Source: Acidobacteriota bacterium (GTDB taxonomy: Bacteria; Acidobacteriota; Terriglobia; Terriglobales; Acidobacteriaceae). From it: DNA of 64,000 bases. The stretch covers positions 1-64,000 of the forward strand of contig JAJYUB010000004.1 of NCBI GenBank assembly GCA_021792795.1, read 5' to 3'. Below, piece after piece: positions 32,771-41,078 of this stretch. How positions within the stretch are numbered: position 1 is the first letter of the stretch; each line of letters begins with the position of its first letter. The notes beneath the pieces are model-generated. The model was not told where the DNA came from and did no database searches. It saw only the letters and a list, made by a program, of their open reading frames with translations. The position numbers were made by a program, and so were the translations under genes.

Positions 32771-34723
32771 ATGAATTCAATCCCAGCCATCGATGTTGCT
32801 CCATCCAGGCTTGCGGTGCCGGCATCCGCCATCGCCAACCCTGGCGCGGCTGCCGGGGACAGCGTATTTGCCGATGCGATGCGCTCGGCCTTCTCGCCCG
32901 CCCATGCATCCCAGGCCGCTTCGAATAGTTCGGCCACATCGATTTCTTCCCGATCGCAGTCCAGTTCCGGGAGACATGCGAACAGTGCTGGCGACCCGGT
33001 GTCCCAAGACAACAGTCGGGGTGCGACGCAAGCGGGCCAGGTCCCGAACGGCAATCCTTTCGCGCAGGCGGCAAATGGCGCGGTGGAGAACGCGACCCCA
33101 TCCTCCGGAATGTCCTCGCAAGGCTCGATCCCTGGTGGAGACGGTCCGGCGCCGACGACGGGGCAGGCCATGGCGCTGGCGCAGACAGAAAAAGCCGCCA
33201 TCCAATCCGGCGCGGGCCCGGCAAAAGGGGACTCCGGCAGCGCAACTCAGTCCGCGGGCTTGCCCGCGGTCCCAGCCCGGAAGGAAACGCCGTCCGCAAA
33301 GGGTACGAATTCGGGCAGGATTGGCGGCGTTTCGGTTTCCCCTGCCACAGCGGCAATTGTGCCTGTCGTTGTGCCTAATACTCCGGCCGCTGGGACGAAT
33401 GTTCCGGTAACGAAAGCATTGGGATCCGCCTCACCCGGAGCGAACATGGCGAGCGATCCTACCGGTGTGTCGAAACCGATCGGCGGCGACGCTACGTCCA
33501 AAACTTCCGTTCCCGGGCCTTCGGCAACGGCTTCAGCGTTGCCGGCCCGCGCTCCGCAAGAGGGTGCAAGCGGCGGTACTGACGCGATCCTGCCGCTGCT
33601 GGTGGGGGTGGGCGTGAAAGCGGCCGCGATGATGCCGGAGCAGGTTGCTGTCCCTAGCCGAGGGCCAGCCGGCGGTCCCGCGCCAGTACCGTCTCAAGGG
33701 GCACGAGGCGCGCAAGCGGAACAAGGGAACAACGAAAGACCGGCAGCGGCATGGAACTCCGCCGGCGCAACCGGCACGACATCGTCATCGCCCACCGATC
33801 AGAATGTTGGCCCTGCTGGAAATGCGGGAGGAAGCCAGGCGGCTGGAAAAGTGGAAGAAGGTCCGGCCAATGCCTCCACGACTGGGTCTCTCAATGCAGG
33901 AGCCGACACCAATCTATCCGGTGCCTCCACAACAGGCACGCCGGATACCTCCGGCAATAGCAGTCCAGCCTTCAAGAGTGGAAGCGGGCCCTCCGCTCAC
34001 GACGGCAACAGCACAGGCGCAAGCAACGTCACGCCCGCGGCGCTGCCGCCAAATTCGACGACAGTCAGCGGAAGCGCGGGCGCGTTTGCGTCCTCTCTGT
34101 CTCCAGGACCTGGGATTCTGCATGGAAATGCCGCGGACCCAGGCACAGGCATCCTGGGCAACTCCAGTATTTTTTCCGCCCCCGGTCATTCCCGCGCCGC
34201 CCAAAATCCAGGGCCCTCGGATGCCGGATTGGCGGCCGGACAGGGAACATCTTCCGATGCTTTTGCGGCGTTGGACAGTGCGGCTGCCGGAGAGCGTGGA
34301 GTGCTGCTCCATGCCGCGCCGCATCAGGTTGCGGTCGGCATCGCCGACCCATCGCTGGGATGGGTAGAGGTGCGGGCGGAACGGATTGCGGGACAGGTCG
34401 CGGCTGCGCTGACCGCCGATTCGGCCGCGAGCCATGCGGCGCTTACTTCCGTCCTGCCGTCGATGGCAACGTATCTTCAGGAACAACGCGCCGGGGTCCA
34501 GCAGATTCACGTGGAAGCGGGCCTGGCCGGCGGTCAGCCGGGAACGGGATCGCAAGGACAGCCCTCCTCCCAAGGCGACGCCCGAACCAGTCCGGACAAG
34601 GCGGCAATGGCAAGCCCAGGAGACACCGGCTGGGCAGTTGCACCCCCCGGCGGCGGACCGATCCCCGCTTCCCTGGGAACAAATTCCATGTTCGAAGGGC
34701 GCCATTTCAGTATTCGCGCTTGA
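32771..34723 (+). CDS. fliK: Flagellar hook-length control protein FliK
   Basis: 650 residues. The first 530 are low-complexity, rich in Ala, Gly, Ser, Pro and Thr, fitting an exported molecular ruler. The conserved hook-length domain is at about 535-600 (SLGWVEVRAERIAGQVAAAL, LTSVLPSMATYLQEQ, VQQIHVEAG). The ATG at 32771 follows AGGAGA and lies downstream of the sigma-54 promoter, which rules out the earlier frame start at 32723. Hook genes flgD and flgE follow. Confidence 0.8.
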   Translation: MNSIPAIDVAPSRLAVPASAIANPGAAAGDSVFADAMRSAFSPAHASQAASNSSATSISSRSQSSSGRHANSAGDPVSQDNSRGATQAGQVPNGNPFAQAANGAVENATPSSGMSSQGSIPGGDGPAPTTGQAMALAQTEKAAIQSGAGPAKGDSGSATQSAGLPAVPARKETPSAKGTNSGRIGGVSVSPATAAIVPVVVPNTPAAGTNVPVTKALGSASPGANMASDPTGVSKPIGGDATSKTSVPGPSATASALPARAPQEGASGGTDAILPLLVGVGVKAAAMMPEQVAVPSRGPAGGPAPVPSQGARGAQAEQGNNERPAAAWNSAGATGTTSSSPTDQNVGPAGNAGGSQAAGKVEEGPANASTTGSLNAGADTNLSGASTTGTPDTSGNSSPAFKSGSGPSAHDGNSTGASNVTPAALPPNSTTVSGSAGAFASSLSPGPGILHGNAADPGTGILGNSSIFSAPGHSRAAQNPGPSDAGLAAGQGTSSDAFAALDSAAAGERGVLLHAAPHQVAVGIADPSLGWVEVRAERIAGQVAAALTADSAASHAALTSVLPSMATYLQEQRAGVQQIHVEAGLAGGQPGTGSQGQPSSQGDARTSPDKAAMASPGDTGWAVAPPGGGPIPASLGTNSMFEGRHFSIRA

Positions 34724-34762
34724 AAATCGCACGAGGTTGTCTACGAGGAAGGAAACGCGATT

Positions 34763-35422
34763 ATGAGTCTGCTGAGTATTTTGGACCACGTGAAACAGGC
34801 CGTCGCTTCGCCGTTCGAATCGAAGCCGCAGGCGCAGGCAGCGGGAGCGAAGGCGCAGGCTGCCTCCTCCAGCGCGGGCAGCGCCGACGCTACGAGCGGT
34901 CCCCCTAACCAAGCGACGATCACGGCCAACGATTTTCTGACGCTGCTGGTCACCGAGATCCAGAACCAGGACCCGACGACACAGACCGATCCCATGCAGT
35001 ACATTACGCAGTTGGTCGGGGTCAATAGTCTGGAACAACTGGTCCAGATCAACCAGACGTTGAGCGCGGGGACAGGGACCGGCACGACACCCACCACCGG
35101 CGCAGCGGCCAGCCCCAGTCCCGCTACGCCAGCCGCAGCCGCGGCCAGGAGCGTTTCATCGCTGCCATCGACAACTCCGGCCGCCGGACATCTCTTGCCG
35201 CTCGGCAGCCAGGCGCAACTGCCGGCATCCGCCGATACGGCAGTGGCGCGGGCGTTCACGCATGCATCCACCCTGCCGACTCAGGCCCTGCCGCCGACCC
35301 AGGTTCCGCTCAGTCCGGAGGTCATGCGGGCGCTGCAACATTCCATTCCCGGGGCGACCTTTACCGGGCCTTCCTCCCTGCCGGCCGCAACCACAGCCGG
35401 AGCGGGTGGCGCAACACGCTAG
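34763..35422 (+). CDS. flgD: Hook capping protein FlgD
   Basis: 219-residue scaffold for hook assembly. The conserved N-terminal block is ITANDFLTLLVTEIQNQDPT, then MQYITQLVGVNSLEQLVQIN. The Ig-like and Tudor-like C-terminal domains of classical FlgD are not seen; the remaining 110 residues are Ala/Thr/Pro-rich. Such short FlgD forms are known in several phyla. Confidence 0.87.
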   Translation: MSLLSILDHVKQAVASPFESKPQAQAAGAKAQAASSSAGSADATSGPPNQATITANDFLTLLVTEIQNQDPTTQTDPMQYITQLVGVNSLEQLVQINQTLSAGTGTGTTPTTGAAASPSPATPAAAAARSVSSLPSTTPAAGHLLPLGSQAQLPASADTAVARAFTHASTLPTQALPPTQVPLSPEVMRALQHSIPGATFTGPSSLPAATTAGAGGATR

Positions 35423-35493
35423 TCGAAGCAGTAGCGGTTCGCATGAGATTCGGGCAGCATTCACCAAAATTCTGTTTTTCCAGGAGAAAACGC

Positions 35494-36729
35494 ATGGCTT
35501 CCTTTTCCATTCCACTGACAGGGTTGAACGCCGATCAAACGGAGCTCAACACCATTGCAAATAACATTTCCAACCTGAACACGACCGGATTCAAATCGCA
35601 ATCCACCTCGTTTGAGGACCTGTTCTACCAACAGGTCGGCTCTTCCGGTTCCGGAGATCCGGTGGTGCAGGGCCAAGGGGTCAAGGTGGCGACCAATTCA
35701 ACGGACTTTACGCCGGGCAGCATCAATACCACCGCGGGCAGCGCGAGCGACGTCGCCTTGACCGGAAACGGTTTCTTTGTGCTCAACAACGGCGGGGTCC
35801 CGGCATATACTCGCGCGGGAAATTTTCAAACGGACCAGAACGGCAATCTGACGAGCGTCGACGGTCTTGCGGTGATGGGCTATCCTGCCAGCCATGGGGT
35901 GGTCAATACGAATGCGCCGCTGGCGGCGATCCAGATTCCACTGGGCGCCACCCAACAGCCGCAGGCCACCACGCAGTTTTCCTTGAATGCGACGAACCTG
36001 AATGCCAGTGCGGCCGTCGGTACGGTCGTTCCCGCGCAAGTGACCGTGTACGATTCGCTGGGGCAAAGCCATGTGGCCACGGTGAACTTTACCAATGCAG
36101 GCGCCAATACGTGGAACTATGCCATCTCGCTGCCGGCGGGCGATTATACCGGAGCGACCGCCAACACCACTGGAACGCTGACTTTCAATAGCAGCGGCCA
36201 GTTGACGTCGCCCGCCGCAAACGTGACCGGCATCAGCTTTGCAGGCTTGACGGACGGGGCCAGCAATCTGAGCTTCAGTTGGGGCCTGTACGACGCGAAC
36301 AACAACCCAACCTTGACCCAGGCGGCCTCGGCCTCGACGGTTGGCAGCACCACGCAGAATGGATATTCGAGCGGAAGCTATAGCGGTTTCTCGATCGGTT
36401 CCGATGGCACCATTTCGGTGCAGTTCTCCAATGGGCAGACGCAGGCTGTGGGCCAGTTGGCGGTGGCGATGGTCAATAATGAGCAGGGCCTTGCGCGCGT
36501 CGGCGGCAATAATTTCTCCGCCACCCTCGCCTCCGGCCCGGCCACCGTTGGCGTGGCGGGCACGGGTGGACGCGGCACCATGGAGGGTGGAGCGCTGGAG
36601 AACTCGAACGTCGATATCTCCAGCGAATTCTCCAACCTGATTGTGGCGCAAAGCGCCTATGAAGCCAACGCGAAATCGGTGACAACGTTCGATACGGTGA
36701 CCCAGGCCACCATCAATATGATTCAATGA
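35494..36729 (+). CDS. flgE: Flagellar hook protein FlgE
   Basis: 411-residue hook subunit. The N-terminal rod/hook signature is FSIPLTGLNADQTELNTIAN and NISNLNTTGFKSQ, followed by the FlgE D2 region and the C-terminal helix (LENSNVDISSEFSNLIVAQ, then YEANAKSVTTFD). The ATG at 35494 follows AGGAGAAA. A strong hairpin follows the gene. Confidence 0.94.
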   Translation: MASFSIPLTGLNADQTELNTIANNISNLNTTGFKSQSTSFEDLFYQQVGSSGSGDPVVQGQGVKVATNSTDFTPGSINTTAGSASDVALTGNGFFVLNNGGVPAYTRAGNFQTDQNGNLTSVDGLAVMGYPASHGVVNTNAPLAAIQIPLGATQQPQATTQFSLNATNLNASAAVGTVVPAQVTVYDSLGQSHVATVNFTNAGANTWNYAISLPAGDYTGATANTTGTLTFNSSGQLTSPAANVTGISFAGLTDGASNLSFSWGLYDANNNPTLTQAASASTVGSTTQNGYSSGSYSGFSIGSDGTISVQFSNGQTQAVGQLAVAMVNNEQGLARVGGNNFSATLASGPATVGVAGTGGRGTMEGGALENSNVDISSEFSNLIVAQSAYEANAKSVTTFDTVTQATINMIQ

Positions 36730-36754
36730 TCCAGGGGTGACGGCTGCGGTCTAC

Positions 36755-36789
36755 CCAGGCGAAGCGGGCCCCCGAGCTGCTTCGCCTGG
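36755..36789 (+). terminator. Hairpin terminator after flgE
   Basis: CCAGGCGAAGC (36755-36765) and GCTTCGCCTGG (36779-36789) form a perfect 11-bp stem with a 13-base loop, 26 bases after the flgE stop. There is no T-run, but the stem is strong, and a new sigma-54 promoter follows. Confidence 0.6.
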
Positions 36790-36867
36790 CAACAAGCCGG
36801 CCCACTCGGCAGGACAAGAAGGAACATTGCGGATCTAAGAGCTTTCTCACCTTGCCGCCCTCGATTT

Positions 36868-36883
36868 TGGCCCCATTCCTGCA
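36868..36883 (+). promoter_or_regulatory. Sigma-54 promoter for the fliN-fliO-fliP export gate operon
   Basis: TGGCCCC-CATT-CCTGCA: GG at 36869-36870 and GC at 36881-36882 are separated by exactly 10 bases. The -24 element matches 5 of 7 and the -12 core TGCA is present. The leader to the fliN ATG is about 185 bases. Confidence 0.6.
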
Positions 36884-37044
36884 CTTCTTCATGGCGTCAT
36901 GGGAAACACATCCACGCCCACTCTTCTAAGACCCCTGCGACAGGACCCGCAGATCGCCCGGCACACTGGTGGGCCGCGGCAGACGCTCCCCGGTCCTCAC
37001 AAAAAGGCGTCAGGGTGTGAAGCCAGCAGGGACCCCATCGTGCA

Positions 37045-37064
37045 ACAGAGGTAGACAGAGGTAG
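37045..37064 (+). repeat. Duplicated 10-bp unit carrying the fliN ribosome binding site
   Basis: ACAGAGGTAG occurs twice in tandem (37045-37054 and 37055-37064), directly before the fliN ATG at 37069. Each copy has a GAGGT core; the second is correctly spaced. Confidence 0.8.
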
Positions 37065-37068
37065 ACAG

Positions 37069-37416
37069 ATGGAAGCGTTGCAGGAAACGAGTGCGCCGGA
37101 GAGCGATCGAGCGGCAGGAGGGTCCTTTGCGCACGGCAATTCTCCGAAGCCTGAGACCGCCCAGATGTCTCTCTCGATGCCCCAGCGCAACGCATGGCCC
37201 GCGATCGAATGGGTGCCGATTCAACTCGGCGTGGCCCTGCCGGTGCTGCGATTTTGCGTGCGCGATTTACTGGCGCTCAATCCCGGTCAAATAATCGCCA
37301 CGGCCTGGTCGAGCGGCGACGATCTTCCGCTTTCGATTGAAGACGTGCAGTTGGCCTGGGTGGAGATGGAAGCTGTTGACCAGGAGATGGCGATCCGCAT
37401 TACGCGGCTGTTATGA
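37069..37416 (+). CDS. fliN: FliN-type SpoA-domain motor switch protein
   Basis: 115 residues with a C-terminal SpoA (FliN/FliM C) domain at about 48-115: WVPIQLGVALPVLRFCVRDL, ALNPGQIIATAWSSGDDLPL, and VDQEMAIRITRLL. The N-terminal part is variable. It could form the C-ring base with FliM or help dock FliH. A second FliN-like protein is encoded at 45301-46371, so the division of labour is unclear. The stop overlaps an out-of-frame ATG, and fliO starts 51 bases later. Confidence 0.78.
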   Translation: MEALQETSAPESDRAAGGSFAHGNSPKPETAQMSLSMPQRNAWPAIEWVPIQLGVALPVLRFCVRDLLALNPGQIIATAWSSGDDLPLSIEDVQLAWVEMEAVDQEMAIRITRLL

Positions 37417-37467
37417 CAATGGCCGTGCGGCACAACGAAAGACGGGATCGCAAGAGGAAGGATCGCG

Positions 37468-37905
37468 ATGGACGGGGAAATGGTTGCAATGTGGAGAACA
37501 GCGAACGGGTTGGTGGGCGTGCCGGGACAGATGTCGCATCCGGCTTCGGATGCAACGTGGAATCCATCCGACGCAAGAGCGCGGGAATCTTCCCGACCCA
37601 TCTCCGCCTGGCGGAGATGGGTCCCGTCTTTGGAGCGGACGCCGCCGCTGCTGCAGTTCATCGTGCGCGTTATGCAGTGGTTCAAGGTGAAATGCCATCC
37701 GACCGCGACGCCGGCTCCGCAATTACGCCTGGTGGGGCAATTGGCGTTAGGAGCGAAACGTCATCTATCGCTCGTGGAAGTGGGTGGCGCGCAATTTCTG
37801 GTCGGGGGCGGCGTTGACCATGTCACGGTGATTGTTCCTATTCCAACCGCCGATCCACTCCCGACAGAGAAACCGCACAATACGGGGCGGCCGCATTCGC
37901 TATGA
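37468..37905 (+). CDS. fliO: FliO-like export gate accessory protein
   Basis: 145 residues. The C-terminal half matches FliO (LRLVGQLALGAKRHLSLVEV, then GGAQFLVGGG and VTVIVPI). FliO normally has a single transmembrane helix before this domain; here the best candidate (LLQFIVRVMQWF, about 70-81) is short and amphipathic, so membrane insertion is uncertain. GAGGAAGG precedes the ATG. It overlaps fliP by 4 bases, the usual order. Confidence 0.7.
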   Translation: MDGEMVAMWRTANGLVGVPGQMSHPASDATWNPSDARARESSRPISAWRRWVPSLERTPPLLQFIVRVMQWFKVKCHPTATPAPQLRLVGQLALGAKRHLSLVEVGGAQFLVGGGVDHVTVIVPIPTADPLPTEKPHNTGRPHSL

Positions 37906-38603
37906 ATCTACCCGGGCTACTTCTGCTGGCGCCCGCTCCGCTGGTCGAGCCGACAACGAATGGGCTGCGCATCGCCGGCAACGGCACCGTGCCGTGGACG
38001 ATCGTTTTCGTTCTCACGTTTCTCACGTTGATCCCAGCGCTGCTGCTTTCCATGACGCCGATGGTCCGCCTGCTGGTGGTGTTTCACTTTCTGCGCCAGG
38101 CGTTGGGCACGCAGACCGCGCCCAGCAACCAGGTCTTGATGGGTCTCGGTTTGATGATGACCTGGTTCCTGATGCACCCGGTATTGGTGCAGGTCGACCA
38201 GCAAGCGGTCGAGCCCTTTCGCAATGGCCAGATCACTGGCGCGCAGGCCATGGAGCGTGGCAGCAGGCCGCCGGAACTCTACATGCTGCATTACGCGCGG
38301 GAAAAAGATCTGGCCTTGTTTGCCTCCGCCACCATGGACAAGCGGCCGGCCAAGCCGGAAGACTTGCCCTTGCGTGTGGTGGTCCCAGCTTACATGCTTT
38401 CCGAACTCAAGGCCGGCTTTCAGATTGGAGCGGTCCTCTTTCTTCCGTTTTTACTGGTGGACCTGGTCGTTGCCTCGATCACGACGGCCATTGGAATGCT
38501 GCAACTGCCTCCGGTGGTGATCTCCACTCCGCTGAAAATCCTGCTGTTCGTCATGGTGGATGGATGGAACCTGCTGGCCGGATCGCTTTTAAAAAGCTTT
38601 TAA
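37902..38603 (+). CDS. fliP: Flagellar export gate protein FliP
   Basis: 233-residue gate subunit with four hydrophobic segments. Family blocks are FVLTFLTLIPALLLSMTPMV, FHFLRQALGTQTAPSNQVL, VPAYMLSELKAGFQIG and PLKILLFVMVDGW. Forms the FliP5-FliQ4-FliR1 gate inside the MS-ring. Confidence 0.94.
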   Translation: MNLPGLLLLAPAPLVEPTTNGLRIAGNGTVPWTIVFVLTFLTLIPALLLSMTPMVRLLVVFHFLRQALGTQTAPSNQVLMGLGLMMTWFLMHPVLVQVDQQAVEPFRNGQITGAQAMERGSRPPELYMLHYAREKDLALFASATMDKRPAKPEDLPLRVVVPAYMLSELKAGFQIGAVLFLPFLLVDLVVASITTAIGMLQLPPVVISTPLKILLFVMVDGWNLLAGSLLKSF

Positions 38604-38655
38604 GACGAGGGCGGAAACGATGGGCAACCGCAACGCGGAAGAAAGGAAATCCTGA

Positions 38656-38925
38656 ATGGGCCCGGACCAGGTGGCGGAACTCGCGCGGCATTTATTGACG
38701 GAAGCCATGCTTCTGTGCGCGCCCCTGCTGCTGGCGGCTGCGATCGTCAGCATTGGACTCAGCGTGCTGCAGACCTTGACTTCCATTCAGGAACAGACCA
38801 TCACGACGATTCCGCGCCTGGCGACCGTGGCGGTCATGTCGATTGTTGGAATGCCGTGGCTGTTGCGTCAATTGGTTGGATACACCATCTCGCTGTTTCA
38901 GGATTTTCATCGCTACCTGGGTTGA
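38656..38925 (+). CDS. fliQ: Flagellar export gate protein FliQ
   Basis: 89 residues with two transmembrane helices and the family pattern LLAAAIVSIGLSVLQTLTSI, QEQTITTIPRL. It lies between fliP and fliR as usual. Confidence 0.93.
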   Translation: MGPDQVAELARHLLTEAMLLCAPLLLAAAIVSIGLSVLQTLTSIQEQTITTIPRLATVAVMSIVGMPWLLRQLVGYTISLFQDFHRYLG

Positions 38926-38990
38926 ACCGATGTCCGCGGGCGCGGGAGCGAGAAAACCGTCCGCGCGAAGAGATAAGAGCTGGGAAGTTT

Positions 38991-39758
38991 ATGACGGGCT
39001 GGAGCGGATTTGTGGTCTCGGGCATCCTGGTGCTGATTCGTGTCAGCGGCCTGATGCTGTTCGCTCCTTTTTTCTCGTCGGCGGCCCTTCCGCGCACGGT
39101 GAAGGCAGTGTTTACGGTTGTGCTGGCGGGGCTGCTGACCCCGATTGCCGCCAGCCATCCGGGTGCCGTTCCCGCACTGGGGTTGATTTCGATGCTGGGG
39201 GAACTGAGCACTGGATTGTTGTTCGGCCTTTCACTGACGCTGCTGATGGAGATGCTGAGTTTCTCGGGCCAACTTCTGGGATTGCAGTTCAGTTTTTCGC
39301 TGGTCAATGTGCTCGATCCCAACTCCACCATCGAGACCCCGCTGTTGAGCCAGTTGCTGAACACGGTCGGCTTGCTGGTGCTGCTTGGCGCCGGGCTCGA
39401 TCGAACGTTGCTATCCGCGCTGATGCATACGTTTGCCGTTGTGCCGGTGGGCACGGCATGGCTGGCGACCCGCACCAGCCTGGCGCTGCTTCAGATGACC
39501 GGCGGAGTGTTTCTGGCCGCCGTCCAGTTGTCGGCGCCGGTCATGGCAGCGACGCTGCTGGTGGAAGTGGTGGTGGCGCTGGTGGGCCGAATGTCGCCGC
39601 AGTTGCCGGTGCTGTTCGTGGGCATTCCGCTCAAGACCCTTATCGGCTACGTCGTTCTGATCGGTTCGCTTGGAGTATGGCCGCGCTTCATTGAGGCCCG
39701 CTTCGACGGATTGCTGGATCAAGGCATGCAACTGGTTCTCGCGGCACATCGAGCGTAG
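38991..39758 (+). CDS. fliR: Flagellar export gate protein FliR
   Basis: 255-residue polytopic membrane protein. Family marks are LIRVSGLMLFAPFFSS, ALPRTVKAVFTVVL, the FSGQLLGLQFSFSLVNVLDP block and FVGIPLKTLIGYVV. The ATG at 38991 is chosen because the longer frame overlaps fliQ entirely and the first helix begins right after it. flhB follows after 6 bases. Confidence 0.92.
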   Translation: MTGWSGFVVSGILVLIRVSGLMLFAPFFSSAALPRTVKAVFTVVLAGLLTPIAASHPGAVPALGLISMLGELSTGLLFGLSLTLLMEMLSFSGQLLGLQFSFSLVNVLDPNSTIETPLLSQLLNTVGLLVLLGAGLDRTLLSALMHTFAVVPVGTAWLATRTSLALLQMTGGVFLAAVQLSAPVMAATLLVEVVVALVGRMSPQLPVLFVGIPLKTLIGYVVLIGSLGVWPRFIEARFDGLLDQGMQLVLAAHRA

Positions 39759-39764
39759 AGGCAT

Positions 39765-41078
39765 ATGGCAGGCGACAACGGCGACAGGACAGAAAAAGCG
39801 TCTCCGCGGCAAAAGCAGAAGGCGCGCGAGCGCGGCGACATGGTCCACAGCCGCGAGCTGACAAGCGCGATCGGAATGGGCGCGGGCGTGCTCGCGATCG
39901 GGATGATGGCGGAGCGTTTCGCCGTGGGCTGGCGGACGGCGTACGCGCAGGCGATCGATCTCGGCATTCACCGGGACATGAGTTTGCACGATGGCGCCGT
40001 GGTGAACGATATTGTGCGCGCGAGTTTGCTCCAGGCAGCAGTTCCTGTCGCGATCGTATTGGCGGCCATCCTGGCGGTCGGGCTTATCGTCGGCATGGCG
40101 CAGTCGGGAGGGTTGCAGTTCCATGGCGAGTCCATGCAACTGAACTTTGAGCGACTGTCTCCGGCATCGAACCTGAAGAACGCATTTTCGCTGCGCGCTT
40201 CCGCGCGCATGTTGAAGTCCCTGGTCCCGGCAATGCTTGTCATGGTGCTGGGCTGGGACATTTTGCAGCACACTGTCCTTGCAATGCCAGTGCTGTCATT
40301 GGCGCAACTGCCGCTGTTGTTTGAAAGCCAGTATCGCCTGCTGCTGGCAACCAGCGGCATTCTGCTCTGCTGGTCGGCGCTGGATTACGTAGTGGAGTGG
40401 CGCAGCTGGGAGCAGCGCCTGCGCATGAGCAAAGAGGACATGCGCAAGGAATACAAGGAGATGGAAGGCAATCCGCAGGTCCGCAGCCGCATTCGCTCCA
40501 TCCAGCGGCAGATGCGCCGCCGCAAACTGCAGGCCGACGTCTCCCGGGCCAGCGTCGTCATCACCAATCCGACCCATTACGCCATTGCGCTGGAATTCAA
40601 CTTCGAGACTCTGCAGGCCCCCAAGGTGCTGGCCAAGGGAAGAAACCTGATGGCGGAGCGGATCAAGGACGAGGCGCGCTGGGCGGGCGTGCCGATCGTC
40701 GAAAATCCTCCGCTGGCGCGGTCGCTCTATCGCTCGGTGGAGCCGGGACAGTCCATCCCGCACGACCTGTATGCGGCGGTCGCCTCCATCCTCGCATTCC
40801 TCTATCGCCAACGGGTGGAAGAAAAGATGCGCGCCAACTCTCGCGAACAGAAAAAATCGCGGGAGCAGGCCCCATCCCGCCGCGCATACCTCGCCCCGCC
40901 GTTGCGGCTTGGGCCAGGAATAGAAAATTCCATGGAAAGCAACGCCGACTTTGGCACGACGGATGCACCAGCCTCATCGACAGACACAACCATGACAGAT
41001 TCACCCGCGCAAGGTCCGTCCAACGAAGCTCCCTCGACAGAAGGTCCGGCGGGTGAAGGTCCAGGAGCAGGCGTGTGA
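39765..41078 (+). CDS. flhB: Flagellar export switch protein FlhB
   Basis: 437 residues. N-terminal DRTEKASPRQKQKARERG, four transmembrane helices, then the cytoplasmic domain with the autocleavage motif NPTH (VITNPTHYAIALEF) that switches export from hook to filament proteins after hook completion. A low-complexity C-terminal tail of about 75 residues goes beyond the usual end. It overlaps flhA by 4 bases. Confidence 0.94.
   Translation: MAGDNGDRTEKASPRQKQKARERGDMVHSRELTSAIGMGAGVLAIGMMAERFAVGWRTAYAQAIDLGIHRDMSLHDGAVVNDIVRASLLQAAVPVAIVLAAILAVGLIVGMAQSGGLQFHGESMQLNFERLSPASNLKNAFSLRASARMLKSLVPAMLVMVLGWDILQHTVLAMPVLSLAQLPLLFESQYRLLLATSGILLCWSALDYVVEWRSWEQRLRMSKEDMRKEYKEMEGNPQVRSRIRSIQRQMRRRKLQADVSRASVVITNPTHYAIALEFNFETLQAPKVLAKGRNLMAERIKDEARWAGVPIVENPPLARSLYRSVEPGQSIPHDLYAAVASILAFLYRQRVEEKMRANSREQKKSREQAPSRRAYLAPPLRLGPGIENSMESNADFGTTDAPASSTDTTMTDSPAQGPSNEAPSTEGPAGEGPGAGV

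Noticed and set aside
32771-34330. Low-complexity, repeat-like sequence in fliK
   Set aside because: Ala/Gly/Ser/Thr-rich sequence is normal for the ruler part of FliK. I found no ordered tandem repeat or CRISPR-like pattern.
37413-37817. Frame starting in an ATGA overlap with fliN
   Set aside because: The FliO domain is in another frame starting at 37468 with a good ribosome binding site; this frame has no motif.
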